Assembly: GCA_021234155.1 (NCBI GenBank)
Contig: JAJEKV010000054.1
Span: 4,575,962 to 4,639,961, forward strand
DNA from: Isoetes taiwanensis
Lineage: Eukaryota > Streptophyta > Lycopodiopsida > Isoetales > Isoetaceae
DNA: 64,000 bases
Direction of reading: 5' to 3'
Position numbers and translations under genes: made by a program. Under the pieces are notes generated by a model. It worked only from the letters and a program-made list of their open reading frames with translations. It was not told where the DNA came from and did not search any database. Of this stretch, positions 29,965 through 42,500 are shown one piece after another (positions within the stretch are counted from its first letter, which is position 1; the number at the start of each line of letters is the position of its first letter).

Positions 29965-31027
29965 GATACCCATCATATTTGCTTGAATTCCTAAATGTGA
30001 ATCTAGAATCATAAATTGCACTAGAGCATTAAGTTGTTGAATTGTTTGGAAGCATCAAAATCACGTGGCCTTGGAGCATGAAAATATAAATATTATATGG
30101 ATGAAGACTTGCTTTTTGACTACCATTCATGATATGGCTGTAGCACATAAACTCTTAAAGGGAGACAAATATGATAAGGCTTGAAATCGAATTGGCAGAT
30201 TCCAAGGTTTATATAATTTTTATATTGCGACTCTAACAAATTTTGATGGTGTGCTTAACAGATCAGCAAAGGAGACTTCATAATCTGGGAGCTCCATCTC
30301 GATGGGATGGAAATTTGATGAGCAGTGTGTTTCTCAATTTTCAAACTTGGATGTGACAGATCAACTTTGTCCTTCTAAAGTAGGAGATGCTTAAGAAAGC
30401 TTCTGGATATGTCAGAGGTATGGAGATATAATAATCTGAATCCTTTCTTTGTCTCTCTTTCCTACAAATGGCAGCAAACGAGGGAAGCCCAAGTTCTTGC
30501 TTCTAGACTTCACATCTTATAGCACCTCCAAACCAGACGAGATGCTAAACATTTTCAAATGTATAACTGTGGCAGACCTAACTATGCAAGATCTGATTGA
30601 TGCTGCCTGAGAAAATTGAGGTAGTTGAACCTCGGCCATACAGTGTTGTATAATAGACCTTCACATACTATTAGCTTATGCCTTTTTTGAACCAGGCTAA
30701 ATCCAGAAGGATATTATTATGTATGCCTTTTTCCCCTCAATTTTATAAGGAGATGGGGCACTACTTTTTGATGCTAATTATCCCTTGGTGGATATTACAT
30801 CTTTCGGTATGTATTTATCTTGAATCAATAGAGAAAACAACCTTGCCATCAAAAAAAGAAAAAAGAAAAAGGAATCAAACCATGCATTTCGAGGAAAGCA
30901 CGGTGTGGTAAAGGACTCCTTGTGTTCTTCTTCCAAAACATCACTTTGCTCCACTCAAAAGGACTGTGACAAGTTTGGTAGCTTGTTGCTCTAAGGTAGA
31001 AAGCTACAAAAATCCCAATAGCTTCTC
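29965..31027. other. Degraded LINE-like sequence, no intact gene
   Basis: AT-rich with an A-rich tract at 30847-30875. Short ORFs lack domains. Confidence 0.35.
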
Positions 31028-32799
31028 TCTACCATTGATCACATCTTCACACTCAGGACCCTAGTCAAGGACAGCAGGAATCGTCGGGAGGACCTGTACT
31101 GCTGTTTTGTGGACTTTGCAAAGGCTTTCGACACAGTCCCCCGGGAAACGTTGTGGGCGAGATTGCACCATTTGGGGCTCCCTATGGATCTGCAGAACGC
31201 AGTGTACAGACTGTACAAGAGCTGCACAGGCCGCATGCAACCAGAAGGACAGTCATTTGCCAGTAGCATTGGAGTTAGGCAAGGTTGTCCTCTCTCACCT
31301 ACACTCTTTGGACTTTACATTGACCGGTTGGAAGCCCGGCTAGGCCGCCAATGGGGGCGGTACAAAGCTCTTGCACTGTGTCATCCGGCAGCTCATCTAT
31401 GCGGATGATGTGGACCTCTTGGCCCATACACCGGAGGGAATGCAGCACACCTAGATGCCCGGACACATTACCCGAGGCGGCGGACATGCGGGTCAACACG
31501 GCGCCAAGACTAAGGTGGTCCTCATATCCTCCCTCACGTCATCAAGGCACCTCCCGGCTCACTTACGAGAGGTGGGGATGGTAGAGGTCACACCCACCGC
31601 AAAGTACACGGGGGTGGAATTGCCGATCCCTCAATGTATTGGGATGCATCCATTCGCCCGGGTGACCATTGAGGTTGGAAGGCGGCCATACGCATAATGC
31701 AAAACAATAGTCGCAGTGGCAGCTGTATGACGGGGCCACCAGTCACATTATTCCGGGCATTGGTCGAGCGGTTCTTTTCGTTATGGGGTCGAGGTGTGGG
31801 GCCCGATGGTGTCTTTGGCGACTTGGAGCGACTTAGGCAGTCCGAAGGCATTTTTGACGCGGGCGCTTGGCGTCAAGCCCTCGTTCCATATCGGATCTTG
31901 TTGCGGGGAGACATGATTCATGCCCCCGCAAAGCATCGCAAACCCTCGATAGGCACATTGTCTATTTCCGGAAGGTGGCCAACATGGGCGACACTTTCGG
32001 CTCCGCGCAACTTGGCTGTTGTGGCAATGAGCCCGCGAACGACATCGAGGGCTTGTTGGAAGGACAAGAGAGCTCGCTATGGGCGCTACTGAACGTAGAT
32101 GCACATAGGTGCGTCCCAGTGCACCTACGCGCCGGAAGGGATAAATATTGAGGGGGTACTTGGACTCTTGTTTCCCGGGAAGCTCTGGGACCACCATGCT
32201 GGAACATGTAAAGGTGGCACACTACAAACAAACACATAAACCCCACCTCGTTCGAGGCCCAGTTGGCTCTACCACTGCGTTCGGTTGCCCATGAAGAAGC
32301 GCAAGATTATCGCGTCCATTCGAACAGGGGCCCACCATCTTCGGCTTGAGAGGGGTCGGTTGGTTGGAGAGCCGCGCCAGGACAGACTTTGTCAGTGTTG
32401 CCCGCTGGGGGTTGTTGAAGATGAAAGCCATGCCTTCCAGAGCTGTCCAACCTAAAATCAGATTCGGGCTCGCTACATTCTCTTGGTGCGATCTGGTCTG
32501 CCCCTGCACGAGCTACTCAGTACGCCATCAGTTCGATCCCTTGGCTCCTACCTCCAGGAGGTTTTGGATCTGCGGACTCACCTCTGCCCCCGGGCGCCTA
32601 CCTGAGGTGCTGGGAATTCATGTGTATATATATGTATATTTGTACAGCTGCCAGCAGGTTTGTTGCTGCGACGGTTTTTCCCTCCTAAGGGGGGGTTTTT
32701 TAATCCGGGTAGCAACGGGCTTGCTGCACTCGTGTAATTTGGGTCCCATAAACCGATTGGCCTCCACGGACGATAAAAGAACCTTCCTTCCTTCCTTCC
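31028..32799 (+). mobile_element. LINE copy 2 with (CCTT)n tail
   Basis: Same family as copy 1: TIDHIFTLRTLVKDSRNRRE, then VDFAKAFDTVPRETLWARL (motif A), GVRQGCPLSPTLFGLYID (motif B) and LIYADDVDLLAHTPEGMQ (motif C, catalytic YADD). It is frameshifted after motif B. The post-RT region and 3' UTR (GGGTCCCATAAACCGATTGG, CACGGACGATAAAAG) follow. The tail is (CCTT)n at 32782-32799. 5'-truncated. Confidence 0.9.
31109..31408 (+). pseudogene. LINE reverse transcriptase segment
   Basis: 99 residues covering RT motifs A and B. The frame is lost before YADD, which lies in another frame at about 31397-31410. Confidence 0.85.
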
Positions 32800-33104
32800 A
32801 TCTGCCTTGTACAAGAAAATTGAGAATACTAAGGATTTCTTATATTAACAAGCTATTTCGCCATGGCTGTAACACTCTGCGTGCTTGTACGTACATTATA
32901 CGATAACGTGGGATTGTCAAGTCACTTCTACAGGCCATATACCTATGTGGACACCCATAGGGTGGTATCAGAAGGAGGCATGATTTGTAAATAGCTATGA
33001 ATACCAGGGGATAGCATAAATGTGCATGTTAGACCACTTTTATACTATAAAAATCCTAACCCTATAAGGTAGCAAGAGCTATGTTGGAAGGGGTGGCATG
33101 CACT
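32800..33104. other. No gene recognised
   Basis: Nothing supported. Confidence 0.4.
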
Positions 33105-33270
33105 TGGAGGTAACAATACCCCCAAAGGTAGCAACAGAAGTGCCTATAGCAGGGATAACAACATTGGCATTTGCAAGAGAAACATGCATATTGGAAATAA
33201 CAATACCCCAAAAGGTAGCAGTAGGAGCGCCTGTAGCAAGGATAACATCAAGAGCATGAGTGAAAGACGA
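33105..33270. repeat. 85-bp tandem duplication
   Basis: GGTAGCAACAGAAGTGCCTA, TAGCAGGGATAACA and AATAACAATACCCC each occur twice (about 33108-33190 and 33191-33270). Confidence 0.75.
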
Positions 33271-35519
33271 CCTAGAGGCATCTGTCTGTTGGATGTCTCC
33301 AAAAGTATGGGTGGGTGGGCGAATGATTTATACTTTGCCATGTACCAATCTAGCAGCACTACCAGCCTATTATATATTCCTCACATGTGTAAGCTCTCGA
33401 CCGGTACAACCTTTTTTGAAGTATGGTACCTCGAACAATTGAATATAAGATTGTGAATTTCACAAGGCGTGGCTAGTTATAACGCTTAAGGTCAAGATAC
33501 ATGCGTCGATAATATGCATGGGAGCATGGAAGTGCATTATGGAGAGCATCATTGTCTGAATCTTATTTGCCAAATCCTCATGCGCCACCTCTCTAAGGCC
33601 ACAACCCACCACATTGTGGCATCTGCGTCATTGTTCCTGTTGCTCTTTGAGAGCCTGTCTAATATCGGCGTTACCATCATGAATAGATGTAGCAACATAT
33701 TTGGTTGTAGAAGCCAGAGGTCTTAATGCTGCAGGAGCTGAGTGGGTCGACTGCAGATGCTGATATGGCAAGCAAAGTGGCAAATAACTTGAGACGGTGA
33801 TGAGGTGGATGACATGTGTAGGGTGAAGTGGATGTTCTTTGGTGATGATGTGGATACATTTGATGATGATGTGGATGGTTTGATATAGCATTTGACATTT
33901 GTGCTCACAAAGTATCATCATGGCAAATTCTTGCCTTTTTAAAATGTATGATAATAATAAATGTACACTTTTTCTCTCCAGTTTTGTTTTGCGAGAGAGA
34001 ATATGGCATTAGACCTTAGGAATGGCCAAAAATGATGATTAGGCAAGAGGATGATGTGGCATGATGAAACTGATGCAAAATAGTTGACTAGGCAGATCGA
34101 GGGGAGGGGGTAGCTAGGAAACAAAAATAATTTTTTTTATCGTATGACATGATTCTCAAGAAATGGATTTTGAGGGCCAAAGTATTGGCCCTCTTTTGGC
34201 CTCATAGTGCATGCAGTGCATGCACAACTCTATGTGTTGAGCAATATACATCTTGCATTTCTCTATGGGGTGTTCCACAATTTTTGCTCCTCCATAGAAA
34301 AACATTTGCCCAGGCTGCTGGCTAGAAGACCTTGACTAAAGCCTAGACCTTAACTCGTTATTTGTGTCTCCAACTCTCAGAAGCAGAGGTATAACTGCTG
34401 ATATACATTGGCATGAAGACCCTTACGTTGCAATGCCTAGTTCCCGCATTGTGAGATTCTGACTAAAGGTATTTTCATCCAACTGGACTCTAGAGACTAT
34501 GTTAGTATTCGTGATAGCATTATTTTCTCCAAAGCATTAATCCCGACCTGCAAGGTTGAAATTGTTGTGTACTGTATTTTGGATAGTTCCTTGGGTCTGG
34601 CTAGCAATCTTCATACCTAGAGATCCTCTCTGATATCCCGCTCAAAACGATCCATAGTTTGGGATATGGTGTCCAGTTTTGTCCAGTTCACTAGATGTCC
34701 TGGCAAGGTCAATCTGAATCTTGTTATTGTATGTTATGATGTGGTGGCATTCAAAATGTGCCAACTCAAAACGAGCATCAAATGGCTCCATATGGAGTTC
34801 TTACTTAAGATGAGTTGCTTCTCTTAGCTAGCTGCTTTTTAAGCAATGCAGGTGCTGAGGATTCTATTTGTTCTATTGGGTATGTAAGCTTAGCTGCAAA
34901 ATCCTCAACATGGCCCTATAGTTGCTTCCATGTAGCTGCATGAGCATGCATTGTTGATTGCAAGTAGCTTGCTGCCAAGTGCAAATGCCTGCCATTAGTG
35001 TGCTGAGCAAGGTGTGATGGATGTGTATTCCCCCTCACCCCCCTTTTCAATGGAGCTTTTGACCTGCCATTCTTGCCTAAGCAGTCCAACGTGCATGTTG
35101 GAGTAGAGCATGCGTACCCTGTCTGGTGGATCATGTGCAGGTAGAGCATGTGATTGAGTAAGTAGGAGATCGACATCCCTATCTATCGGCATGTCCATGA
35201 TAGTTGGGAAGAAAATTAGTATTGGCATCTTTAGATCGAACGGACAGGTGCGATCTGCAAAAGTTGATTATGGATGCAAAATTGCCTCATTTTTCCAAAG
35301 ACAGGATGCTTCTATACCTCTGAACAAAGCAACAAGATTATGGCACAAAAATTGCTAAAACTCTAACCGAGTCTAGCCAAAAATTTACCGTCTCAGACCT
35401 CTAAAATGTAACGCATCAATAGAAAGCTCTTTCAAAAGCAAAACAAATTTCGTCTCAATCCGACACTCCGTTGGGGAGTTTTGATAATTTTCTTGAGAAG
35501 AGCTGCGCAACCCTAGCCA
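33271..35519. other. No gene recognised
   Basis: Non-coding by inspection. His/Ser-rich ORFs at 33.63-33.92 kb are composition artefacts of a TGATG-rich stretch. Confidence 0.4.
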
Positions 35520-35529
35520 AGTCCGATCG

Positions 35530-35960
35530 AACTTTATATTATGTAGAATGGCATGAGGGAAGCCATTCTTGCCGTCCCCATGACCTACAGAATCAGGGAG
35601 CGCCGTATAGGCGTCACCGGATTTTGCTCCTGGGGGCAGCAAGAATGGCATTCTACTACGTCAAGGCAAGCACCATTGGATTCTATAGGTTTTGTTTAGC
35701 CACTTTTCATTCTTATCAAGAATAATATAAGGGTCAGGCAGGAATGCAGACCCACTTATCTTGACGTTATGTAGAATGGCATGGGGTCAGCCATTCTTGC
35801 TGCCACCATGACCTGCAGAATCAGGGCTCCAATGGCTGATCCCATGCCATTCTACTACGTCAAGGCAATCGTTAAACTGATTCCACAGGTTTTGTGAGGC
35901 CATTCTGAGCAAGAATGGTTCAAAGATCTTGCAAGAATGCACTCCTACTTGCCTTGGCAT
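35530..35960. repeat. Duplicated fold-back unit
   Basis: Two copies about 220 bp apart. In the second, the arm at 35760-35797 (TTGACGTTATGTAGAATGGC, ATGGGGTCAGCCATT) pairs with 35830-35865 (AATGGCTGATCCCATGCCAT, TCTACTACGTCAAG) around a loop of about 32 nt. The first copy (35536-35571 with 35638-35666) pairs less well. Confidence 0.75.
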
Positions 35961-36121
35961 AAATATATTGTTGTCACTAATGATATAGGAGATTGTTGTC
36001 TCTTCGTATGCAAAGTCAAATTTGCATGTTAGGAGGTTAGACAATTATCCTCTATGTTGACATGTATTTCTTCATGCATAAATTTATTCTTGTAAGAGAA
36101 TTGATACTCGGGCGTTACTGC

Positions 36122-36203
36122 AAAAAAAATTTTCGGGCCATATGGCCATGGCCAAAATCGAAGGCCATTTTGGCCATGGCCACATGGCCCGAAAATTTTT
36201 TTT
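36122..36203. other. 37-bp near-perfect hairpin
   Basis: Arms 36122-36158 and 36167-36203 match at 36 of 37 positions (mismatch A/G). They contain TTTTCGGGCC and GGCCATGGCC, with an 8-nt loop CGAAGGCC. Confidence 0.9.
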
Positions 36204-36235
36204 CGCAAGAATAATATTGGCGTTATCGCCCTTAA

Positions 36236-36798
36236 CACCCTGCTCCGAGGGTTTACATCGGGCGGCTATGGAAGATCTGCATGGGGGTCGTTTTTTGTCA
36301 AGATTTGCGTGTCAAGAAGGATGGCCGATGGCTTTTCTAAAAAAAGCGAGTTTTTTCTTTGAAAAGTTTTGTTAGTTTGAAGAAATATGAAGAAAACCAG
36401 AGGTAAAGAAGGATGTTGGATCGGTAGAGGGATTTTTTTTCAAAGAAATGTTCTCAAGCAGGGAATTGAGATCTTAGTGCGTAAATTTGCATGGCCCGAT
36501 CCCCGAATCGTTAATTAGAGTCGAAACAAAGATCTCATAGATGCTCTGTTGTGCCCGATCCATGGGGCAAGGATCTTGTTGCCTCGGCGATGGGGCCGCT
36601 TTGTGCCATCATGCCAGCCTTTTGTGCCGATGATGCTTGCATAACGCCCTAGGAGAATCGAGCAGAGCCCATAACATCCTAGGAGAATCGATCTGTGCTC
36701 TGAAAATTTTTTGGGACTGGTTGCGTTATTAATGGGTAACAGCTGTCCAAGGAACGGTTGAGATTTAATCTAACCGTGTAAACCCGAGGAGCAGGGTG
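36236..36798. mobile_element. MITE with 22-bp TIRs and TTAA flanks
   Basis: Left TIR CACCCTGCTCCGAGGG then TTTACA (36236-36257). The right TIR is its inverse with two changes (36777-36798). Both ends are flanked by TTAA (36232-36235, 36799-36802). TA or TTA as the true duplication cannot be excluded, so piggyBac, Harbinger and mariner origins remain open. No ORF inside. Confidence 0.75.
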
Positions 36799-36802
36799 TT
36801 AA

Positions 36803-37841
36803 GGACTTACGGTTGTCGAAGTGAGTTGAAATACCATCGGCGGGCCCTATTGAATCTTCCAAGTTGTAAGCTCCTATATATTTACATTACATGTCAAAAA
36901 ACCAACTATGTGCAAACAAATAGCATTTCTAAACTCAAGTAATGCATGTTTTCTTGTCAATGTCAATACTAGGATGGTGTTTTGTATGACCATCACGGTG
37001 AAGATCTTCATGGAGATCCTAGCGCAAAATGTAGCATAGAGAATTGAACTCGAGGAGCTTGACCATGTGTATGTTTTAAGTCCATGGAGAATATTACAAA
37101 GTGAAAATATAATTTAACAAAGTAATCACCGACAATGACCATTTAAATTTATGCATCCTATACTCAAATAACAGACCCACAAAATGTGTCCAAGAGGAAG
37201 TTGACAATGAAGATCAATAGATGTTAACATTAATATTAAGATATAAGCAATTGCAATTTGGGTAACCGATCCAAGATCTCAACTCAAAGAATAGGCCAAA
37301 GTATAGATGAAGGAATAGAATAGAAAAATTGGCATATGTTGAATTGTGTGCACTATTGCAAACGTACCTCACAACCATACTCACATGAAACTTGTTGGAA
37401 CAAGAGACAATGCATCGAAGATGCCAAGAAAGGCATAGAGACAGAGGACAAATGGAAAGATAAAGAGAAGGATAGGGTGCGAAGTTGACGATATACAACG
37501 TCATGGAATTTGAAGAGCTGATTCAGGAGGCCCGTGACCAACGTTAGTCAGAAGAGGTTTTGCAATTGGCGACCCAATTTCGATGGCCTGCACCATCAAG
37601 ATATGGAATCTTTTATTTCTTCTTTGAGTTTCCTCCATGAATCTATAGATGCAGGTAAAGCTGAATTGAAGACAGGAATGCAGCTTTGTATGCGGGGTTG
37701 GGGGAGTCAAGAGGGGGTTGATGATATCTGCTAGTAGAAACAGCCTCTTTAGGGCTTGGCGAGCAGCCCGCGGTTGGAGTTGACACAAACATATAAGTAA
37801 AGGAGCAGATGTTATGGCACACCAACTGGCAGACGAATTAA
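36803..37841. other. No gene recognised
   Basis: AT-rich. Nothing supported. Confidence 0.4.
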
Positions 37842-38109
37842 GGGTGGCCACATGATTATTTTTTCCTCCCCACCGGCAGATTTTTATGAAAAAATGGAGG
37901 TGGAGGCCTCCGTTTCAAATCGGAGGCCAGTTTTCAATCTTCCACTCCTGAGGGAGGTGGATCCAGAAAAAGTAGTTTAATTTGTTGCTTCCCCTCTCTT
38001 CTGCAGCTCTTCCCCCTTCAATTTTCCCTCTCTTCACCTCTCTCGTAGCTGCTCTCGTATCAGATTCAGATACGGAGGTGGAGGCAGCAAATATTGCATG
38101 TGGCCACCC
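37842..38109. mobile_element. MITE-like element, 268 bp
   Basis: Ends are inverse copies: GGGTGGCCACATG then AT-rich then CCTCC-rich at both ends, similar over about 33 bp. An internal hairpin GGCCTCCG/CGGAGGCC sits at 37904-37928. No clear target duplication seen. Confidence 0.5.
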
Positions 38110-38639
38110 CTATTGTCCCAGCGAAGTTGGTCCCCCAAGGGCTATCAATCCAAGGAATGGTGGGGAGGCCCATAAAGGCAAAATTTAGGACCACCTTGAG
38201 CATTAAAAGGGCCAATAAAAAATGCAATCTAAAGGCTGAATTAAGGGCCATATCTGCACGTATGGAAATATTTTTTTTTCTAATCACATCTTAGGTTACA
38301 AAGGGGTATCAAAAGATTGGTGGACAAGGGCCTTGCAATTAAATGCCGGGAAACCAATCCAGTTTTTTTCTGACATAGCTTTGCGGCCAAGCCGGCAGGG
38401 CCTTTAATGCTTGCTTAACAGGGGGGCCATTCGCAGTGGATATGATAGTTATTGACACTAGTGGCCCTACCTAACCTTCAGAGCGTCGCTTAACTGGCAA
38501 CTGTTAAGGAATTTCACCTGTTTTTGAAAGGCTTGTAACAGTAAACGTTCTGTCTCGACAATGATATTGCTGATACCGGGATACTCAATCAGCCCTCTGC
38601 ATCCTAGACATAGTCCTCTCCACCTGGCTTATTTTCTTT

Positions 38640-38913
38640 GAATTATTTTTCTCCTTACCATGCTCTCCGGATCCAATGCTTCTTCTCCTTCTTCTTCTTC
38701 TTCTTCTTAGCTCTGATCTCGGAGAACCCAACAAAAATTGTTTCATATTCATGCTTCTACCCGCACTTTTGCTTGAAGAATCAGAACTGGCTCTGTCGGA
38801 GTAGATTTCTTCATGTTTTCTATGCCTTTCTGATCCGAAGTAGCTCTGCATTTTCAAAATGGAGCGTTCTGTCCGGAAGAATCCTTGCCTGTGAAATATT
38901 GATTCTTCCCCTC
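38640..38913 (+). promoter_or_regulatory. Possible 5' leader of the DUF547 gene
   Basis: A CT-rich stretch with (TTC)n at 38688-38710 and a donor-like CTC|GTGAGT at 38914 could be a noncoding first exon spliced to the acceptor ATTCCGACAG before 39495. Transcript data would be needed. The interval 38110-38640 shows nothing else. Confidence 0.3.
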
Positions 38914-39508
38914 GTGAGTATCTGGACCATCTAATCCTTGCCTAGATGTACTGTCTTTTTGGAGTTATGGATGAGGCTGTAGGTGCGGGAAATTCAGTAC
39001 CTATCTATGTCCGCATGCTGAGATAATAAACCAGTGCAGCAGGCTACATGAAAAGCCTGTAATGCATGTATGTACATCAACTTCTTCGGGAACTTAATCG
39101 AGACAAATTTTGAAAAAAGAGCACGATCACGGACAAAACAGAGCAGAGCATAGACAAATTTCTACCGTTTAGCTCATCTTTTTAGTGTGAACTAGATAAT
39201 TTCAGTCCTGTTTCGAATGTTGCGACAATTTTTGGTGGTACTGAACTACATATCTGAGTATTCCACCCGCCTACGTTCAAATATGATTTCGCATCGCTTT
39301 CAGTCTTGCTTCTATACGGTTCCTCATGAAAAGCAAAGTCCGGCACCATTTTCTATACAGGACAAAGAGATTTGAACCAAAATGTGAAGGATTGAAGCAT
39401 TACTTAGTAATCATGATATTAGCATCAATGCTGTCTGTTTTGAACAGTTTTTGGTTTCTGAGTTGTTTCTAAATTGGGATGTATATTCCGACAGGCGGAA
39501 AAGAACAA

Positions 39509-42500
39509 ATGGCGAGCCTAGTAGCTAAGCATTGCAGATCCATGAGGTGGGTTCATTTGAAAATCCTCCAATTCCGTCATTTATCTGCAACGGAGGTTTG
39601 AGTAGAGATGAGCGTATCTCAACTAGCAAGCTCATAGATGTTTAAGTAGAGATGGGTTTTTTTGTAACAGCGCACCTAATGGATGGAGCTCTCCGAATTT
39701 GGAAACTGTCTCATGCTCTGTCAGCAGCAATGAGGTAAACGTATTCTTGGGTTTAGGGTAGTGCAATGTCTGTAGCAAGTGCTAACTTTTTTCTACGATC
39801 TACAGGAATTTCAATATCGTCAAAAACCTGAAAGCCATGATCCACTCTACCCCATCGAGGGAGAAAAGCCCGCAGAAAAAGACCGGCGCAGTGTGTTGGA
39901 GAATGATGTAAGTTTAGTGGTTTTGCACGGCGTTTGTGAGGATATATGTAAAAATTCCGCATTGGAACGATTGTGAGTAGAAATCTTGCTGAAGTCGCTA
40001 GCTGTTTTCGTTGCTTAGGTTGCATTGTTGCAGAAACGATTGGAAGACGAAAAGCAGGTACGAGAATCTTTGGAAAGAGCTCTGGAAGCTAAACATCAGA
40101 CACAACATCCTATCCATAACGTTATCTGTCCACAGGTGTGTATTGGATTTCATGTCTTTGATCTACATTATTTTGCATAAACAAGATAAGCTCTCTTGCG
40201 CAATGCAATGTCTGGGGCCCCAATGTCTGATCATCCTTCCATTATCTTATATTACTCATCATCAGCCAGCGCTTGGCATGCCTAGGCAGTTCAAATCTTC
40301 TTCCTGCTTAGAGGAAATATTTCTTTCATTTTTTGCCTAGATAATTAAGGTCAAAAGGAAAACTCATATTCTTAATGGCTCTGCATTGCAGACAAAGGAG
40401 CTGATAACAGAAATAGCATCCCTTGAGTTAGAAGTTGCTCACATGGAACAACATGTCTTGACTTTGTACCGGAAGCTGTATGAACATCAAATGTCACGAT
40501 CTGCCTTATCTTCCACAGAACAAAGCTCTGAAGAAATTTCCACAACCGACAGCAGCAGCACCCCCCGGTCTAACTTTAAGATTACTCGCAAGTCATACTC
40601 ATTTCAACACCGCCGGAATTCATCTGCTACGACACAAGGGTGCTGCCCTGTGCAAGACATATCATTTCAACAGTTGAAAACCAGGCATGTTTCACTCATG
40701 GGTGGTAAGCTCAGCATTGATGAAGAATCTGACAGGATGTTTGACAGCAAGGATATGTACCAGATACAGGTTACATATAAACCATAAATCTGCTATTAGG
40801 TACCTCATCCATTTCTCTTCTCATGTGCAAATTATGGATTTGCTTTTCAGGAACCAAGATCGCCTATGCCAGAGCAAGTTAACAAAAAGGAAGCTGAAAT
40901 AGGGAAGCCCTTTGCAGAGCTTCTCAAGGTATTACCTCCCCAATAATGCCTGTTCTGTTACGTTCCAAAGAAACCTTTAACTCACTTGTCTGCATTGCTT
41001 GTAGAACACACGACCTCATTCAGGAGGACTTGCAAATGGAATTGCTCGAAGTCCTCTATTAGCAGTTCATGAGCATGAGGCGGCCAATAAACTTTCTGAG
41101 GAGTTAGTCCGTTGTATGGCTGCAATTTATTGTAAATTAGCTGACCCTCCTTTGACTCTACCTGGAGCTGCAATGTCTCCCTCATCCTCATCATCATCCT
41201 CGTCATCAATGACTACAATGTCCAGAGATATGTCCACGGATTGTTCCACTTCTAGTCCAAGATGGAGAGCAGAAACTACAACTAGTGCCCATCTGTCTGA
41301 TCCTTTCCTAGTGAAAGGCCCAGGGGATGATTCTGGAGAATATGCATCCATGATTGAAGTGCCATGGATACGAGTGGACAAAGATCGATTAACATATGCA
41401 GCTCGTGCTCTTCGGAACTTCAGGTTTGCTTCAATTCATCCTATGCTTATTCAGATGGTCTTGTTCTGCAAGAAGATTTTCATCTTCTTCCAAATGTTGC
41501 AGGTCAATGGTAGAGCAGCTTGAACGGGTTGATCCAGCTAAAATGAAACAAAACGAGAAGTTAGCTTTCTGGATCAATGTGTACAATGCACTCATGATGC
41601 ATGTAAGATATGGAATCTCTCTCTCCATAGACTGCTTGTGGTTCTGGTTTTGGAGGTTGAAGCATTGCTATGCTGGTTGAATTGTCCCATCCGCTATACC
41701 ACTGGTTGAAGGGCTTGAGTGTTTTTTATCACATTGTTTTGATTTGTTATCAATCCAACAATGGTTTTCGCATTCATGACATAATAAAGCCAGATCTGTA
41801 GTTAGACAATGTATCCTGGGATAGTTGTTGGTCTTCTGATGCTTCATGGTGGGCACTGTTGTACCTACCTCTGGAGTTAGTAGAATGACAAGTCTTTATG
41901 AAATTGACTATTTTTTTATGGGGCAGGCATACCTTGCTTATGGAATACCTCGAAGCCACTTGAAACGTGTCTCGCTTCTACAAAAGGCATGTATTTAGAA
42001 GAGGACCATTTCTTTAGATGCATTGCAAATAACTTTCTATATTTCTTACCTCTCCCTCATATGTGTCTGTAGGCTTCATATAAAATAGGGCCATATTCGA
42101 TCAATGCTTATACAATCGAACAGTCAATTTTGGGCTGCCGGTCACCTCGGCCAGCACAGGTATATCTCCGAGATCCTTGTATTATAATTTCATTTTCAAT
42201 ATGATGCTATAGCTGTCCAAGATCTTGAGGTGGACTAGCATTCACCTACTGTATATATGTACGTTGAGGGTGACAATTAGCCTGGTTCATTAAAGACGTT
42301 GATATCTGGACTATCTGCTATAAGATTACTTTTAAGACCATGGACTTAGGTGTTAGTCTAAAGTGCTAAGGACTAAATCTAATGCTACCCTGTAGCAGCT
42401 TATCAAAATTCCTTAGTTATATAGATTCTCTCTGTGGCTTGAATCTTTTATAGTGGGATTGCATTCTTGTCCTATCATAGGGACTATACTTTCCCAATTC

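Noticed and set aside
33628-33921. His/Ser-rich minus-strand ORFs
   Set aside because: Composition artefact of a GATGATGTGG-rich stretch.
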